From contig NZ_JARPQB010000017.1 of NCBI RefSeq assembly GCF_029478665.1, positions 18,945-82,944 on the forward strand: a stretch of 64,000 nt of DNA, in the 5' to 3' direction. Shown piece by piece: positions 50,689 through 60,681 of this stretch. The notes beneath the pieces were generated by a model that made no database searches, was not told where the DNA came from, and worked only from the letters and a program-made list of their open reading frames with translations. A program made the translations under genes and the position numbers. Within the stretch, counting starts at the first letter, position 1. Every line of letters starts with the position of its first letter. The stretch is from Pseudomonas entomophila. Its GTDB lineage: Bacteria > Pseudomonadota > Gammaproteobacteria > Pseudomonadales > Pseudomonadaceae.

Positions 50689-53600
50689 ATGGCATTCTGG
50701 AAACGCGGCAAGGACACCCACACACCCAACGTTTCCACGAGCCGCCCGAGCCTGATCCAGGCCCTGGAGCCGCGCATGATGTTCGACGCCTCGGTGGGCG
50801 TGGTCGCCGACCAGGGCGCCCAGGCGGTCGAGGCCGCCGCGGCCGCCAGCGTGGCCAAGGACACCAGCGCCGCCAGCGACGCGGCCGGCAGCCGCGACAG
50901 CGCCACCCACGAGGCGGCACCGGCCACCGCGCCGGCCACGGCGGCCTCGGGCAACCACGAAGTGGTGTTCGTCGATTCCGCCGTCAGCGACTACCAGAAG
51001 CTCATCGCCGGCCTGCCCGCCGGGGTCGAGGTGGTGGTGCTGGAAAACGGCAAGGACGGGTTCAAGCAGATCGCCGACTACCTCAACGGCCGCAGTGACG
51101 TCACCTCGGTCGACATCATCAGCCACGGCGACAAGGGTTATGTCTACCTGGCCGGCAACGCCATCTGGGCCAACCAGCTGGCCAGCCATGGCGCGGACCT
51201 CGCGCGCATCGGCGCGAGCCTGGCGCCGGGCGGCGACATCCGCTTCTTCGCCTGCAACACCGGCGCTGGCAGCGACGGCCAGCTGTTCGTCAACGAAGTG
51301 GCGCGGCTCAGCGGTGCCGATGTGGGCGCCTCGTCCGATTCCACCGGCAACCGCGCCGGCGAGGACTGGGCGCTGGAGACCGTCTCCGGCGTGGTGGCCA
51401 GCGGCGTGGGCGTGCAGCGCGGCGACCTGTCGGCGTTCAGCACCTCGCTGGCGACCATCACCGTGACCAGCAAGAACGCTTCGCTCATCGTTGATGGCGA
51501 TGGCGGGGTGACCCTGGCCGAAGCCATCCAGGCCGCGAACACCGACACCTCGGTGGACGGCTCTGCCGCAGGCAGCGGCAGTGACATCATCGTGTTCCAC
51601 CAGGACCTGAAGGGCGAGACCATCCGCTGGACGTCGGCCACGGCGCTGGCGGTGACCAGCAACATCACCATCAACGGCGATGTCGACGGCGATGGCGATG
51701 GCGACATCATCCTGAGCGGCGACGCCAACGAAAACGGCCTGCGCGATGCCCTCGAAGCCTCGGGCCTGCAAAGCAACGGCGGTGGCGTGCTGACCGTGCG
51801 CAACCTGGATTTCCGTCACTTCTCCAGCAACATCGCCGGCGGCGCGATCCGTGCGGCCGGCGGCTCCATCACCGTCGAGGACTCCAACTTCGAAAGCAAC
51901 GCCGGCACGGTGATCAACTCGGCGACCACGGTGGGGTCCACGGTGGTGGTGCGCAACACCACGATCCACGACAACAGCGCCAGCATCATCGGCGGCAGCG
52001 CCATGTCGACCCTGGTGCGCCTGGGCGGCGCCAACAACCATGTGCTGGAAAACGTCGCCATCTACAACAACACCGGCACCTATGGCGCCACCGGCACGGT
52101 GGCGGCCGGCTCGATCATCGTGCTGAGCAACAGCGGCGGCACGGTGCGCATCACCAACAGCACCGTGGCCAACAACGTGTTCCTCAACACCAGCACTGGC
52201 AGCATCACCTCGGGCGGCCTTGGCTGGGCCAGCGGCCAGGCCGGCACGGTGACGGTGCAGAACAGCATCCTCACCGGCAACACCGTCAACGGCACGAGCC
52301 TCGACGCCGCCACCAACGGTGGTGTCGGCGGCGGCTACACCAGCACCACCAACCTGATCGGCACCTCGGTCAACTTCGTCAACACCGCCACCGGCGACTA
52401 CCGCCTGGCCAGCACCGCCAGCAACGCCATCGACCAGGGCACCCTCGCCGGCGCGCCACTCACCGACCTGCGCGGCTTCGACCGGCCCCGTGGCGGCGGC
52501 GTCGATATCGGCGCCTACGAGGTGCTGTACTCGGCGCCCCCGGTGGTCGACCTGGACACTGGCAGCGGCGGCAACGACAGCACGGTCAACTTCACCGGCA
52601 GCCCGGTGGCCATCGTGCCGAACATCAGCCTCAGCCAGACCGACGGCGACACCCAGGTCAGCGGCGCGACCCTCACCCTCGGTGGCGTGCTCGACGGCGG
52701 CAACGAAACCCTGTCGCTCAGCGCTGGGCAGATCGCCACGGCGGCCAGCTATGGCATCACCATCAGCGGCTCCGGCACCACGGTGCTGTCGCTCAGTGGC
52801 GTGGCCACCCTGGCCCAGTACCGCTCGATCCTCGCCGTGGTGGCCTACGGCAACAGCACCGGGGCCTACACCAGCGGCACCCGCAGCGTGACGGTCAGCG
52901 TCAACGACGACATGGGCAGCACCACCCGCACCGCTTCGGTGGTGGTCCAGCCGCCCAATGCCGCGCCGGTGATCGCCAACCTCAACGGCGACAGCCAGAC
53001 CTTCAGCCAAGGCGCTGGCGCCGTGCTGCTCGACAGCGGCAGCAATGCCACGGTCAGCGACAGCGACTCGGCCGACTTCGCCGGCGGCAACCTGACCGTG
53101 GCGGTCAGCGCCAACGGCGTCGCCAGCGAAGATGTGCTGGGCATCCGCCACCAGGGCAATGGCGCCGGGCAGATCGGCGTCAGCGGCAACACGGTGAGCT
53201 ACGGCGGCGTGGCCATTGGTACCTACACCGGGGGCACGGGCGGCGCCAACCTGGTGTTGACGTTCAACGGCAGCGCCACGGCCGCGGCGGTCCAGGCCGT
53301 GGTGCGCAACCTCACCTACGACAACAGCAATGCCGCCAACAGCATCGGCCAGGCCACCCGCACCCTGTCGGTCACGGTCAACGACGGCGATGGCGGCACC
53401 TCGAGCGCGGCGTCGGTGTCGGTGGCCATCCACGAGACCGTCCCACCCACCGCCACCATCACCCTCAGTGACTCGGCGCTGAAAGTGGGCGAGACCGCGA
53501 CGGTGACGATCACCTTCAGCGAGGTGGTGAGCGGCTTCACCAACGCCGACCTGACCGTGGCCAACGGCACCCTGAGCGCAGTGTCCAGCAGCGATGGCGG

Positions 53601-56600
53601 CAAGACCTGGACCGCCACCTTCACCCCGACCAACAACCTCACCAACGCCAGCAACGTGATCACCCTGAACAACGCGGGCGTCACCGACCTGGCCGGCAAC
53701 GCTGGCGCCGGCACCACCAGCTCGGCCAACTACAGCATCGACACGGTGCGCCCGACGGCGACCATCGTGGTCGCCGACAGCAACCTGGCCGTCGGCGAAA
53801 CCTCGCTGGTGACCATCACCTTCAGCGAGGCGGTGACCGGTTTCACCAACGCCGACCTGAGCGTGGCCAACGGCAGCCTGAGCGCAGTGTCCAGCAGCGA
53901 CGGCGGCATCACCTGGACGGCCACCTTCACCCCCACCGGCAACATCACCGACAGCAGCAACCTGGTCACCCTGGACAACACCGGCGTGACCGACCTGGCC
54001 GGCAACGCCGGCACCGGCACCACCAACTCGAATAATTACGCCATCGACACCCAGCGCCCGACCGCGACCATCGTGGTGGCCGACAGCAACCTGAGGATCG
54101 GTGAGACGTCGCAGGTGACCATCACCTTCAGCGAAGCGGTGACCGGTTTCACCAATGCCGACCTGACCGTGGCCAACGGCACCTTGAGCGCCGTCTCCAG
54201 CAGCGATGGCGGCATCACCTGGACGGCGACCTTCACCCCGACCAGCGCCATCACCGACGCGACCAACGTCATCACCCTGGACAACACCGGGGTGACCGAC
54301 GCCGCCGGCAACGCAGGTTCCGGCAGCACCAACTCGAACAACTACGCCATCGACACCGTGCGCCCGACCGCGACCATCGTGGTGGCCAACAGCAGCCTGG
54401 CCATCGGCCAGACATCGCTGGTGACCGTGACCTTCAGCGAGGCGGTGATCGGCTTTACCAATGCCGACCTGACCATCGCCAACGGCACCTTGAGCGCGGT
54501 GTCCAGCAGTGACGGCGGGATCACCTGGACGGCGACCTTCACACCCTCGAGCAACATCACCGACACCAGCAACCTGATCACCCTCGACAACACCGGCGTG
54601 ACCGACCTGGCCGGCAACGCCGGCAGCGGCACCACCGACTCGAACAACTACGCCATCGACACCCTGCGCCCGACCGCGACCATCGTGCTGGCCGACAGCA
54701 CCCTGACCGTGGGCGAGACCACCACGGTGACCATCACCTTCAGCGAAGCGGTGAGCGGCTTCACCCTGGCTGACCTGACGGCGCCGAACGGTGCCCTGAG
54801 CGGGCTGAGCAGCAGCGACGGCGGCATCACCTGGACGGCCACCTTCACCCCGACGATCAACGTGCAGGACGCCACCAACGTCATCACCCTGAGCAACACC
54901 GGGGTGGCCGACCTGGCCGGCAACGCCGGCGCCGGCACCACCAACTCCGCCAACTACACGATCAACACCCTGCAGCCCACGGCGACGGTGGTGGTGAGCA
55001 ACCCGGCCCTGCGCGTGGGCGACACCAGCCTGGTGACCTTCACCTTCAGCGAGGCGGTGAGCGGCTTCACCAATGCCGACCTGACCGTCGCCAACGGCAC
55101 CTTGAGCGCGGTGTCCAGCAGTGACGGCGGCATCACCTGGACCGCCACCTTCACCCCGACCGGCAACCTCACCGACAGCAGCAACCTGATCACCCTCGAC
55201 AACAGCGGCGTGGTCGGCGTGAGCAGTGGCAATGCCGGCTCCGGCACCACCAGCTCGAACAACTACGCCATCGACACCCAGCGCCCGACCGCGACCATCG
55301 TGGTGGCCGACAGCAACCTGGCCATCGGTCAGACGTCATTGGTGACCATCACCTTCAGCGAAGCCGTGACCGGCTTCACCAACGCCGACCTGACGATCGC
55401 CAATGGCACCCTGAGCGCGGTGAGCAGCAGCGACGGCGGCATCACCTGGACCGCGACCCTGACCCCGGCCGCCGGCATCACCGACACCACCAACCTGATC
55501 ACCCTCGACAACAGCGGCGTGACGGACATCGCGGGCAATGCCGGCACCGGCAGCACCGATTCGAACAACTACGCCGTCGACAGCCAGCGCCCGACCGCGT
55601 CTATCGTGATCGCCGACCCCAACCTGAGCGTGGGCGAGACCACCCTGGTGACCTTCACCTTCAGCGAGGCGGTGACCGGTTTCAGCAACGCCGACCTGAC
55701 GGTGGCCAATGGCACCCTGAGCACGGTGAGCAGCAGCGACGGCGGTATCACCTGGACCGCGACCCTCACCCCGACCGCCGGGGTGCGGGACCTCAGCAAC
55801 CTGATCACCCTGAACAACACCGGTATCAGCGACCTGGCCGGCAATGCCGGCGTCGGCACCACCTCGTCGGCCAACTACACGGTCGACACCGTCGCCCCCA
55901 CGGCCACCCTCGTGGTTGCCGACACGGCCTTGCGGGCCGGCGAAACGTCACTGGTGACCATCACCTTCAGCGAAGCCGTGACCGGTTTCACCAACGCCGA
56001 CCTGACCGTGGCCAACGGCACCCTGAGCGCGGTAAGCAGCAGCGACGGCGGCATCACCTGGACCGCGATCTTCACCCCGACCAGCAACATCACCGACAGC
56101 AGCAACCTGATCACCCTCGACAACAGCGGCGTGGTCAGTGCGAGCAGCGGCAACGCCGGCGTCGGCACCACCGACTCGAACAACTACGCCATCGACACCC
56201 AGCGCCCGACCGCCACCATCGTGGTGGCCGACAGCAGCCTGGCGGTGGGCGAGACGTCGCTGGTGACCATCACCTTCAGCGAGGCGGTGACCGGCTTCAC
56301 CAGCGCCGACCTGACCGTGGCCAATGGCACCTTGAGCGGGCTGAGCAGCAGCGATGGGGGCGTGACCTGGACTGCGACCCTGACCCCGACCGCGGGCATC
56401 ACCGACAGCAGCAACCTGATCACCCTGGACAACACTGGCGTGGTCGATGCCGCCGGCAATGCCGGTACCGGCAGCACCGACTCCAACAACTACGCCATCG
56501 ACAGCCAGCGCCCGACCGCCACCCTGGTGATGGCCGACAGCGCCCTGACTGCGGGTGAAACCACGACGGTGACCATCACCTTCAGCGAAGCGGTGAGCGG

Positions 56601-58986
56601 TTTCAGCAACGCCGACCTGACGGTGGCCAATGGCACCCTGAGCGCGGTGACCAGCAGCGACGGCGGCATCACCTGGACCGCCACCTTCACCCCGAGCAGC
56701 GGTGTGCGGAATGCCAGCAACCTGATCGTCCTGAACAACACCGGCGTCGCCGACCTTGCCGGCAACGCCGGGGCTGGCACCACCGCATCGGCCAACTACA
56801 CGATCGACACTGTGGTCCCCACGGCCACCGTCGTGGTCGCCGATACCGCCTTGCGGGCTGGCCAGTCGAGCCTGGTGACCATCACCTTCAGCGAAGCCGT
56901 GAGCGGCTTCACCCTCGCCGACCTGAGCGTGGCCAATGGCACCTTGAGCGGGCTGGGCAGCACGGATGGCGGCATCACCTGGACCGCGACCCTGACACCG
57001 AATGGCAATGTCGAGGACACCAGCAACCTGATCACCCTGGACAACACCGGCGTGGTCGGCGCGGCCTCCGGCAACGCCGGGGTGGGCAGCACCGATTCCA
57101 ACAACTACGCCATCGACAGCCGCGTGCCCAGCGTGACCAGTGTCGGTGGCCCGGTGGGTGTCTCGTACAACGCCGGCGACACCCTGGTGTTCGTGGTCAA
57201 TGCCAGCGAAGCGGTGCAAGTGGCCGGTTCGCCGCGCCTGGCCCTGGACATTGGCGGGCACACGGTGTTCGCCGACCTGGTGGCCGGGGCGGGCACCACC
57301 ACCCTGGTGTTCCAGTACACCGTCCAGCCTGGCGACAACGACAGCGACGGCATTACCGTCACCGGGCTCAGCGCCAACGGCGCGACCCTGACCGACGCCG
57401 CCGGCAACGCCATGGACCTGACCCTCAACGGCGTCGCCGACACCCACCAGGTGCTGGTCGACACCCAGGCGCCGACGGCGGTCGGCATCGTCACCCTCGA
57501 CCCGTCGCCGAGCAACGCCCAGAGCGTGCGCTTCACGGTGACCTTCAGCGAGCGGGTCAACGGTGTCGACCTGAGCGATTTCAGCCTGGCCACCAGTGGC
57601 TCGGCCAGCGGCACCTTGACCGGCCTGCAAGCGCTGGGCAATGGCGTGTACGTGGTCACCGTCGGCGGCGTCAGCGGCACCGGCACCCTGGGGCTGAACC
57701 TGAACGCCAGCGCCACGGGCATCACCGACGTCGCCGGCAATGCCCTGGTCGGCGGCCTTGCCGGCGCCGTGTACAGCATCGACCGCGATGCGCCCACGGT
57801 GGGCAGCGTCAGCGTGCCGGTGGGCGTGCCCTACAACACCGGCGATGTGCTCACCTTCGTGGTCAACACCAGCGAAGCCGTGGTGGTCGACGGCGTGCCG
57901 CGCCTGGCCCTGGATGTCGGCGGGCGCACCGTGTACGCCGATTTCGTGGCCGGCTCCGGCACCCCGACGCTGGTGTTCCAGTACCAGATCCAGGCCGGCG
58001 ACAACGACAGTGACGGTATCCAGGTGCTGGGCCTGTCGGCCAACGGCGCGACCCTGCGCGACGCCGCCGGCAATGCCCTGGCGCCAGGGCTGAACAATGT
58101 CGGCGACACCCGCGGCGTGACCGTCGACGGCACCCCGCCGACGGTGGCCTCGATCGTCGCCAACCCCTCGCCGACGCCTGGCAGCCAGTCGTTCACCGTG
58201 ACCTTCAGCGAGAACGTCAACGGCGTCGACCTCAACGACTTCCAGTTGGTGAGCAATGGCAACGCCACCGGCACCTTGCAGTCGCTGACGCGCCTCGACG
58301 GCCGCACCTGGCAGGTCAGCGTCAGCGGCGTGGCCGGTGCCGGCAGCCTGGCCCTGGCGCTCAAGGCCAGTGGTACCGGCATCACCGACAGCGCCGGCAA
58401 TGCCCTGGTCGGGGGCTTCGCCGGGCAAGGCGTGGCCTTGCAGTCCAACGACGGCGACCCACAGTTCCGCGCCTACCCACCGGCGCAACCTGGGCAGGTC
58501 AGCACAGGCACGCCGGTGCTGGTGGTGCCGGTGCCGGTGCCGGTGACGGCGCCCTACCAGTCGCCGTTGCTGCCACAGCCGCTGTTCGAGGTACCCAGCG
58601 CGGGCGCTGGCTTACCGGCGTTGGGCAATATTTTCATCAAGGATGGCGCGCTGGCGCCCAGCTACCTGGCCCAGGTGTTCGCCGGGCAACAGGGCGGCAT
58701 TGGCATCGGCAATGGTTCGGGGGCCGGTTTCCTGGGCTTCGGTGGCGGCGACGGCAACGTATTCGGTGGCAGCAGCCTGGCTAATATTTTCGACAAGACG
58801 CTGCCGGATGACGGCGGCCAGTACGAGCTGAGCGGTGGCAAGCCATTCAGCGGGGCAGACAAGGGTTTGAGTGGGGCACCGACCCTGGGGCAACAGTTGC
58901 AGGCCTTCCGGGAGGGGGAACAGCGCCAGGCCAGGCAACTGGCCCAGGCGCTGGGGCAAGTCGAGGTACCCGCGCCGCAGGCATGA
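50689..58986 (+). CDS. Giant DUF4347/Ig-like repeat surface protein with N-terminal LEPR motif
   Basis: This 2765-aa acidic protein has no Sec signal. It begins with a basic stretch and the motif L26-E-P-R-M-M-F-D-A34, the LEPR/XLL N-terminal signature of large exported bacterial proteins. DUF4347 follows (about 89-250) with H146 in 'IISHGDKG' and C189 in 'FFACNTGAG'. A parallel beta-helix-like region (about 260-620) contains a Ca-site-like 'DVDGDGDGD'. Cadherin-like segments (about 620-910) precede twelve near-identical Ig-like repeats of 102-103 aa (about 912-2140) and four further Ig-like units of two alternating types. The C-terminus is Gly-rich but lacks RTX nonapeptides. It is probably a secreted adhesin exported by the neighbouring HlyD/M50/TolC proteins. 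Confidence 0.9.
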   Translation: MAFWKRGKDTHTPNVSTSRPSLIQALEPRMMFDASVGVVADQGAQAVEAAAAASVAKDTSAASDAAGSRDSATHEAAPATAPATAASGNHEVVFVDSAVSDYQKLIAGLPAGVEVVVLENGKDGFKQIADYLNGRSDVTSVDIISHGDKGYVYLAGNAIWANQLASHGADLARIGASLAPGGDIRFFACNTGAGSDGQLFVNEVARLSGADVGASSDSTGNRAGEDWALETVSGVVASGVGVQRGDLSAFSTSLATITVTSKNASLIVDGDGGVTLAEAIQAANTDTSVDGSAAGSGSDIIVFHQDLKGETIRWTSATALAVTSNITINGDVDGDGDGDIILSGDANENGLRDALEASGLQSNGGGVLTVRNLDFRHFSSNIAGGAIRAAGGSITVEDSNFESNAGTVINSATTVGSTVVVRNTTIHDNSASIIGGSAMSTLVRLGGANNHVLENVAIYNNTGTYGATGTVAAGSIIVLSNSGGTVRITNSTVANNVFLNTSTGSITSGGLGWASGQAGTVTVQNSILTGNTVNGTSLDAATNGGVGGGYTSTTNLIGTSVNFVNTATGDYRLASTASNAIDQGTLAGAPLTDLRGFDRPRGGGVDIGAYEVLYSAPPVVDLDTGSGGNDSTVNFTGSPVAIVPNISLSQTDGDTQVSGATLTLGGVLDGGNETLSLSAGQIATAASYGITISGSGTTVLSLSGVATLAQYRSILAVVAYGNSTGAYTSGTRSVTVSVNDDMGSTTRTASVVVQPPNAAPVIANLNGDSQTFSQGAGAVLLDSGSNATVSDSDSADFAGGNLTVAVSANGVASEDVLGIRHQGNGAGQIGVSGNTVSYGGVAIGTYTGGTGGANLVLTFNGSATAAAVQAVVRNLTYDNSNAANSIGQATRTLSVTVNDGDGGTSSAASVSVAIHETVPPTATITLSDSALKVGETATVTITFSEVVSGFTNADLTVANGTLSAVSSSDGGKTWTATFTPTNNLTNASNVITLNNAGVTDLAGNAGAGTTSSANYSIDTVRPTATIVVADSNLAVGETSLVTITFSEAVTGFTNADLSVANGSLSAVSSSDGGITWTATFTPTGNITDSSNLVTLDNTGVTDLAGNAGTGTTNSNNYAIDTQRPTATIVVADSNLRIGETSQVTITFSEAVTGFTNADLTVANGTLSAVSSSDGGITWTATFTPTSAITDATNVITLDNTGVTDAAGNAGSGSTNSNNYAIDTVRPTATIVVANSSLAIGQTSLVTVTFSEAVIGFTNADLTIANGTLSAVSSSDGGITWTATFTPSSNITDTSNLITLDNTGVTDLAGNAGSGTTDSNNYAIDTLRPTATIVLADSTLTVGETTTVTITFSEAVSGFTLADLTAPNGALSGLSSSDGGITWTATFTPTINVQDATNVITLSNTGVADLAGNAGAGTTNSANYTINTLQPTATVVVSNPALRVGDTSLVTFTFSEAVSGFTNADLTVANGTLSAVSSSDGGITWTATFTPTGNLTDSSNLITLDNSGVVGVSSGNAGSGTTSSNNYAIDTQRPTATIVVADSNLAIGQTSLVTITFSEAVTGFTNADLTIANGTLSAVSSSDGGITWTATLTPAAGITDTTNLITLDNSGVTDIAGNAGTGSTDSNNYAVDSQRPTASIVIADPNLSVGETTLVTFTFSEAVTGFSNADLTVANGTLSTVSSSDGGITWTATLTPTAGVRDLSNLITLNNTGISDLAGNAGVGTTSSANYTVDTVAPTATLVVADTALRAGETSLVTITFSEAVTGFTNADLTVANGTLSAVSSSDGGITWTAIFTPTSNITDSSNLITLDNSGVVSASSGNAGVGTTDSNNYAIDTQRPTATIVVADSSLAVGETSLVTITFSEAVTGFTSADLTVANGTLSGLSSSDGGVTWTATLTPTAGITDSSNLITLDNTGVVDAAGNAGTGSTDSNNYAIDSQRPTATLVMADSALTAGETTTVTITFSEAVSGFSNADLTVANGTLSAVTSSDGGITWTATFTPSSGVRNASNLIVLNNTGVADLAGNAGAGTTASANYTIDTVVPTATVVVADTALRAGQSSLVTITFSEAVSGFTLADLSVANGTLSGLGSTDGGITWTATLTPNGNVEDTSNLITLDNTGVVGAASGNAGVGSTDSNNYAIDSRVPSVTSVGGPVGVSYNAGDTLVFVVNASEAVQVAGSPRLALDIGGHTVFADLVAGAGTTTLVFQYTVQPGDNDSDGITVTGLSANGATLTDAAGNAMDLTLNGVADTHQVLVDTQAPTAVGIVTLDPSPSNAQSVRFTVTFSERVNGVDLSDFSLATSGSASGTLTGLQALGNGVYVVTVGGVSGTGTLGLNLNASATGITDVAGNALVGGLAGAVYSIDRDAPTVGSVSVPVGVPYNTGDVLTFVVNTSEAVVVDGVPRLALDVGGRTVYADFVAGSGTPTLVFQYQIQAGDNDSDGIQVLGLSANGATLRDAAGNALAPGLNNVGDTRGVTVDGTPPTVASIVANPSPTPGSQSFTVTFSENVNGVDLNDFQLVSNGNATGTLQSLTRLDGRTWQVSVSGVAGAGSLALALKASGTGITDSAGNALVGGFAGQGVALQSNDGDPQFRAYPPAQPGQVSTGTPVLVVPVPVPVTAPYQSPLLPQPLFEVPSAGAGLPALGNIFIKDGALAPSYLAQVFAGQQGGIGIGNGSGAGFLGFGGGDGNVFGGSSLANIFDKTLPDDGGQYELSGGKPFSGADKGLSGAPTLGQQLQAFREGEQRQARQLAQALGQVEVPAPQA
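53424..57110 (+). repeat. Twelve tandem 306/309-bp repeats encoding Ig-like domains
   Basis: Units start near 53424, 53736, 54042, 54348, 54654, 54960, 55269, 55575, 55881, 56190, 56496 and 56802. Nine units are about 306 bp and those starting at 54960, 55881 and 56802 are 309 bp, carrying one extra codon in 'GVVGVSSGNAG'-like positions. The 309-bp version recurs every third unit, which points to duplication of a three-unit block. Each unit encodes 'RPTATIVVADSNL' through 'SSDGGITWTATFTP' to 'NNYAIDT'. Confidence 0.9.
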
Positions 58987-59048
58987 ACCCGCGGACGCGA
59001 GCAAACCATTAGAAGAAAGGCAGTGCCGTACCAAGGGGGCGGACAGGG

Positions 59049-60545
59049 ATGATCAAAGCATCGAGGATTTTCGCGGTAAGCATGCTGGCGCTGGCAGTGA
59101 CGGGGTGCGCGGTCAAGACCCAGCCCATCGACCGCAGTGTCAGCGAACAGCGGGCAAAGGCGGACCTGGCCAACATGTTCAAGGGCCAGGAGGCGCTGCA
59201 AGGCCCGCTGACCCTGCACCAGGCCATGGCCCGGGCGGTGAAGTACAACCTGGAGGCGCGCCTGAAGGTCATGGAGGAAGCCCTGGCCCAGCGCCAGGTC
59301 GACCTGGCCACCTTCGACATGCTGCCCCGCATGGCGCTGTCGGCCGGTTACGCCGGGCGCAGCAACGTCAGCGCCGCGAGCAGCCGCAGCGTGCTGACCA
59401 ACACCCAGTCCCTGGAACCCTCGACCTCCCAGGACCGCGACCGCGACGTCGCCGACCTGACCATGGTGTGGAACGTGCTCGACTTCGGTGTCAGCTACGT
59501 CAGCGCCAAGCAGCAGGGCGACCAGCGCCTGATCGTCCAGGAACGCCGGCGCAAGGTGGTGCAGACCATCATCCAGGACGTGCGCTCGGCCTACTGGCGC
59601 GCGGTGGCCGCCGAACGCCTGCTCAAGCAGATCGACACCCTGATGGCCCGGGTCGAGCAGGCCCGCGACAACAGCCAGCGCCTGGGCGACCAGCGCATCG
59701 GCGACCCGATCCAGGCGCTCAGCTACCAGCGCGCGCTGATCGAAGCCACCCGCCAGTTGGAAGAACAACGCCGCGCCCTGTCCCTGGCCAAGACCGAGCT
59801 GGGCGCGCTGATCAACCTGCCGCCCGGCACCGAACTGACCCTGGCCGCCACCGACGACTACAGCGTGCCCGAGCTCAAGGTCGGGCTGGAGACCCTGGAG
59901 CAGCACGCCCTGGCCACCCGCCCCGAGCTGCGCGAGCAGGACTACCAGGCACGCATCAGCGCCGCCGAAGTGCGCAAGTCGATGCTGCGCATGCTGCCGG
60001 GCCTCGAGTTCTCGGCGGGCGGGCACTACGACAGCAACAGCTTCCTGATCAACCAGCACTGGGCCGACTACGGCGTGAAGGTGACCTGGAACCTGTTCAA
60101 CGTGCTCTCGGGCCCGGCCTCCATCGACGTGGCCAAGGCTGGCGAGCAAGTGGTCGAGGCGCGCCGCCAGGCCATGTCCATGGCCATCCTGGCCCAGCTG
60201 TACGTGGCCAACGCCAACTACAACGAAGCCCGCCGCCAGTTCGCCACCAGCCAGCAACTGGTGGCGCTGGACGAACAGATCGTCGAGCAGTTGCGCAACC
60301 GCCACCAGGCGCAAGGCATCGGTGAGCTGGAGCTGATCCAGGGCGAACTGAACGCCCTGCAGGCCGACCTGCGCCGCGACCTGGCCTACGCCGAGCTGCG
60401 CAACAGCTACGGCCAGGTGTTCGCCAGCGCCGGCCTCGACCCGCTGCCGCAAACCCTCCCATCCAACGAGCTGAGCGACATCGCCCAGGCCCTGGGCAAC
60501 AACGAAGCGCGCTGGCAACGCGGCGACATCACCCCCGGCTCCTGA
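59049..60545 (+). CDS. TolC-family outer-membrane lipoprotein
   Basis: This 498-aa protein has a lipoprotein signal peptide with lipobox 'LAVTGC' (Cys near 19) and the duplicated long-helix pattern of outer-membrane efflux proteins ('LTLHQAMARAVKYNLEARLK', 'TRPELREQDYQARISAAEVR', 'VTWNLFNVLSGPASIDVAKA'). It would form the outer-membrane channel. It lies 62 bp after the giant protein gene and is the last gene of the export locus. Pairing with the three HlyD-type proteins gives a complete tripartite conduit except for an ATPase. Confidence 0.9.
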   Translation: MIKASRIFAVSMLALAVTGCAVKTQPIDRSVSEQRAKADLANMFKGQEALQGPLTLHQAMARAVKYNLEARLKVMEEALAQRQVDLATFDMLPRMALSAGYAGRSNVSAASSRSVLTNTQSLEPSTSQDRDRDVADLTMVWNVLDFGVSYVSAKQQGDQRLIVQERRRKVVQTIIQDVRSAYWRAVAAERLLKQIDTLMARVEQARDNSQRLGDQRIGDPIQALSYQRALIEATRQLEEQRRALSLAKTELGALINLPPGTELTLAATDDYSVPELKVGLETLEQHALATRPELREQDYQARISAAEVRKSMLRMLPGLEFSAGGHYDSNSFLINQHWADYGVKVTWNLFNVLSGPASIDVAKAGEQVVEARRQAMSMAILAQLYVANANYNEARRQFATSQQLVALDEQIVEQLRNRHQAQGIGELELIQGELNALQADLRRDLAYAELRNSYGQVFASAGLDPLPQTLPSNELSDIAQALGNNEARWQRGDITPGS

Positions 60546-60573
60546 ACCGAAAAGGCGAACCCACACAAACCCC

Positions 60574-60660
60574 TGTAGGAGCGGCTTCAGCCGCGATCAC
60601 CCGCGAAGCGGGTGCCGGACACCGCGTTGTTTGCATCGCGGCTGAAGCCGCTCCTACAGG
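60574..60660. repeat. REP element, 'GCGGCTTCAGCCGC' long form
   Basis: Same unit as 22091-22175 with intact arms and inner CACCCGCGAAGCGGGTG hairpin. It separates the convergent TolC-like and cysC genes and may protect or end both transcripts. Confidence 0.85.
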
Positions 60661-60681
60661 CCCCCCCAGCCTAAATCCCCA

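Noticed and set aside
49909..53433. A 1174-codon minus-strand open frame across the tail-collar gene and the start of the giant gene
   Set aside because: It overlaps two well supported plus-strand genes completely and has low-complexity His/Ala/Gly/Arg composition typical of antisense reading of high-GC genes.
51144..58488. Long minus-strand open frames opposite the giant repeat gene, some over 800 codons
   Set aside because: They mirror the 306-bp repeats of the plus-strand gene and arise from its C/G-rich third positions; the translations are repetitive Val/Ala/Gly or His/Ala/Gly-rich sequence with no domain or ribosome site.
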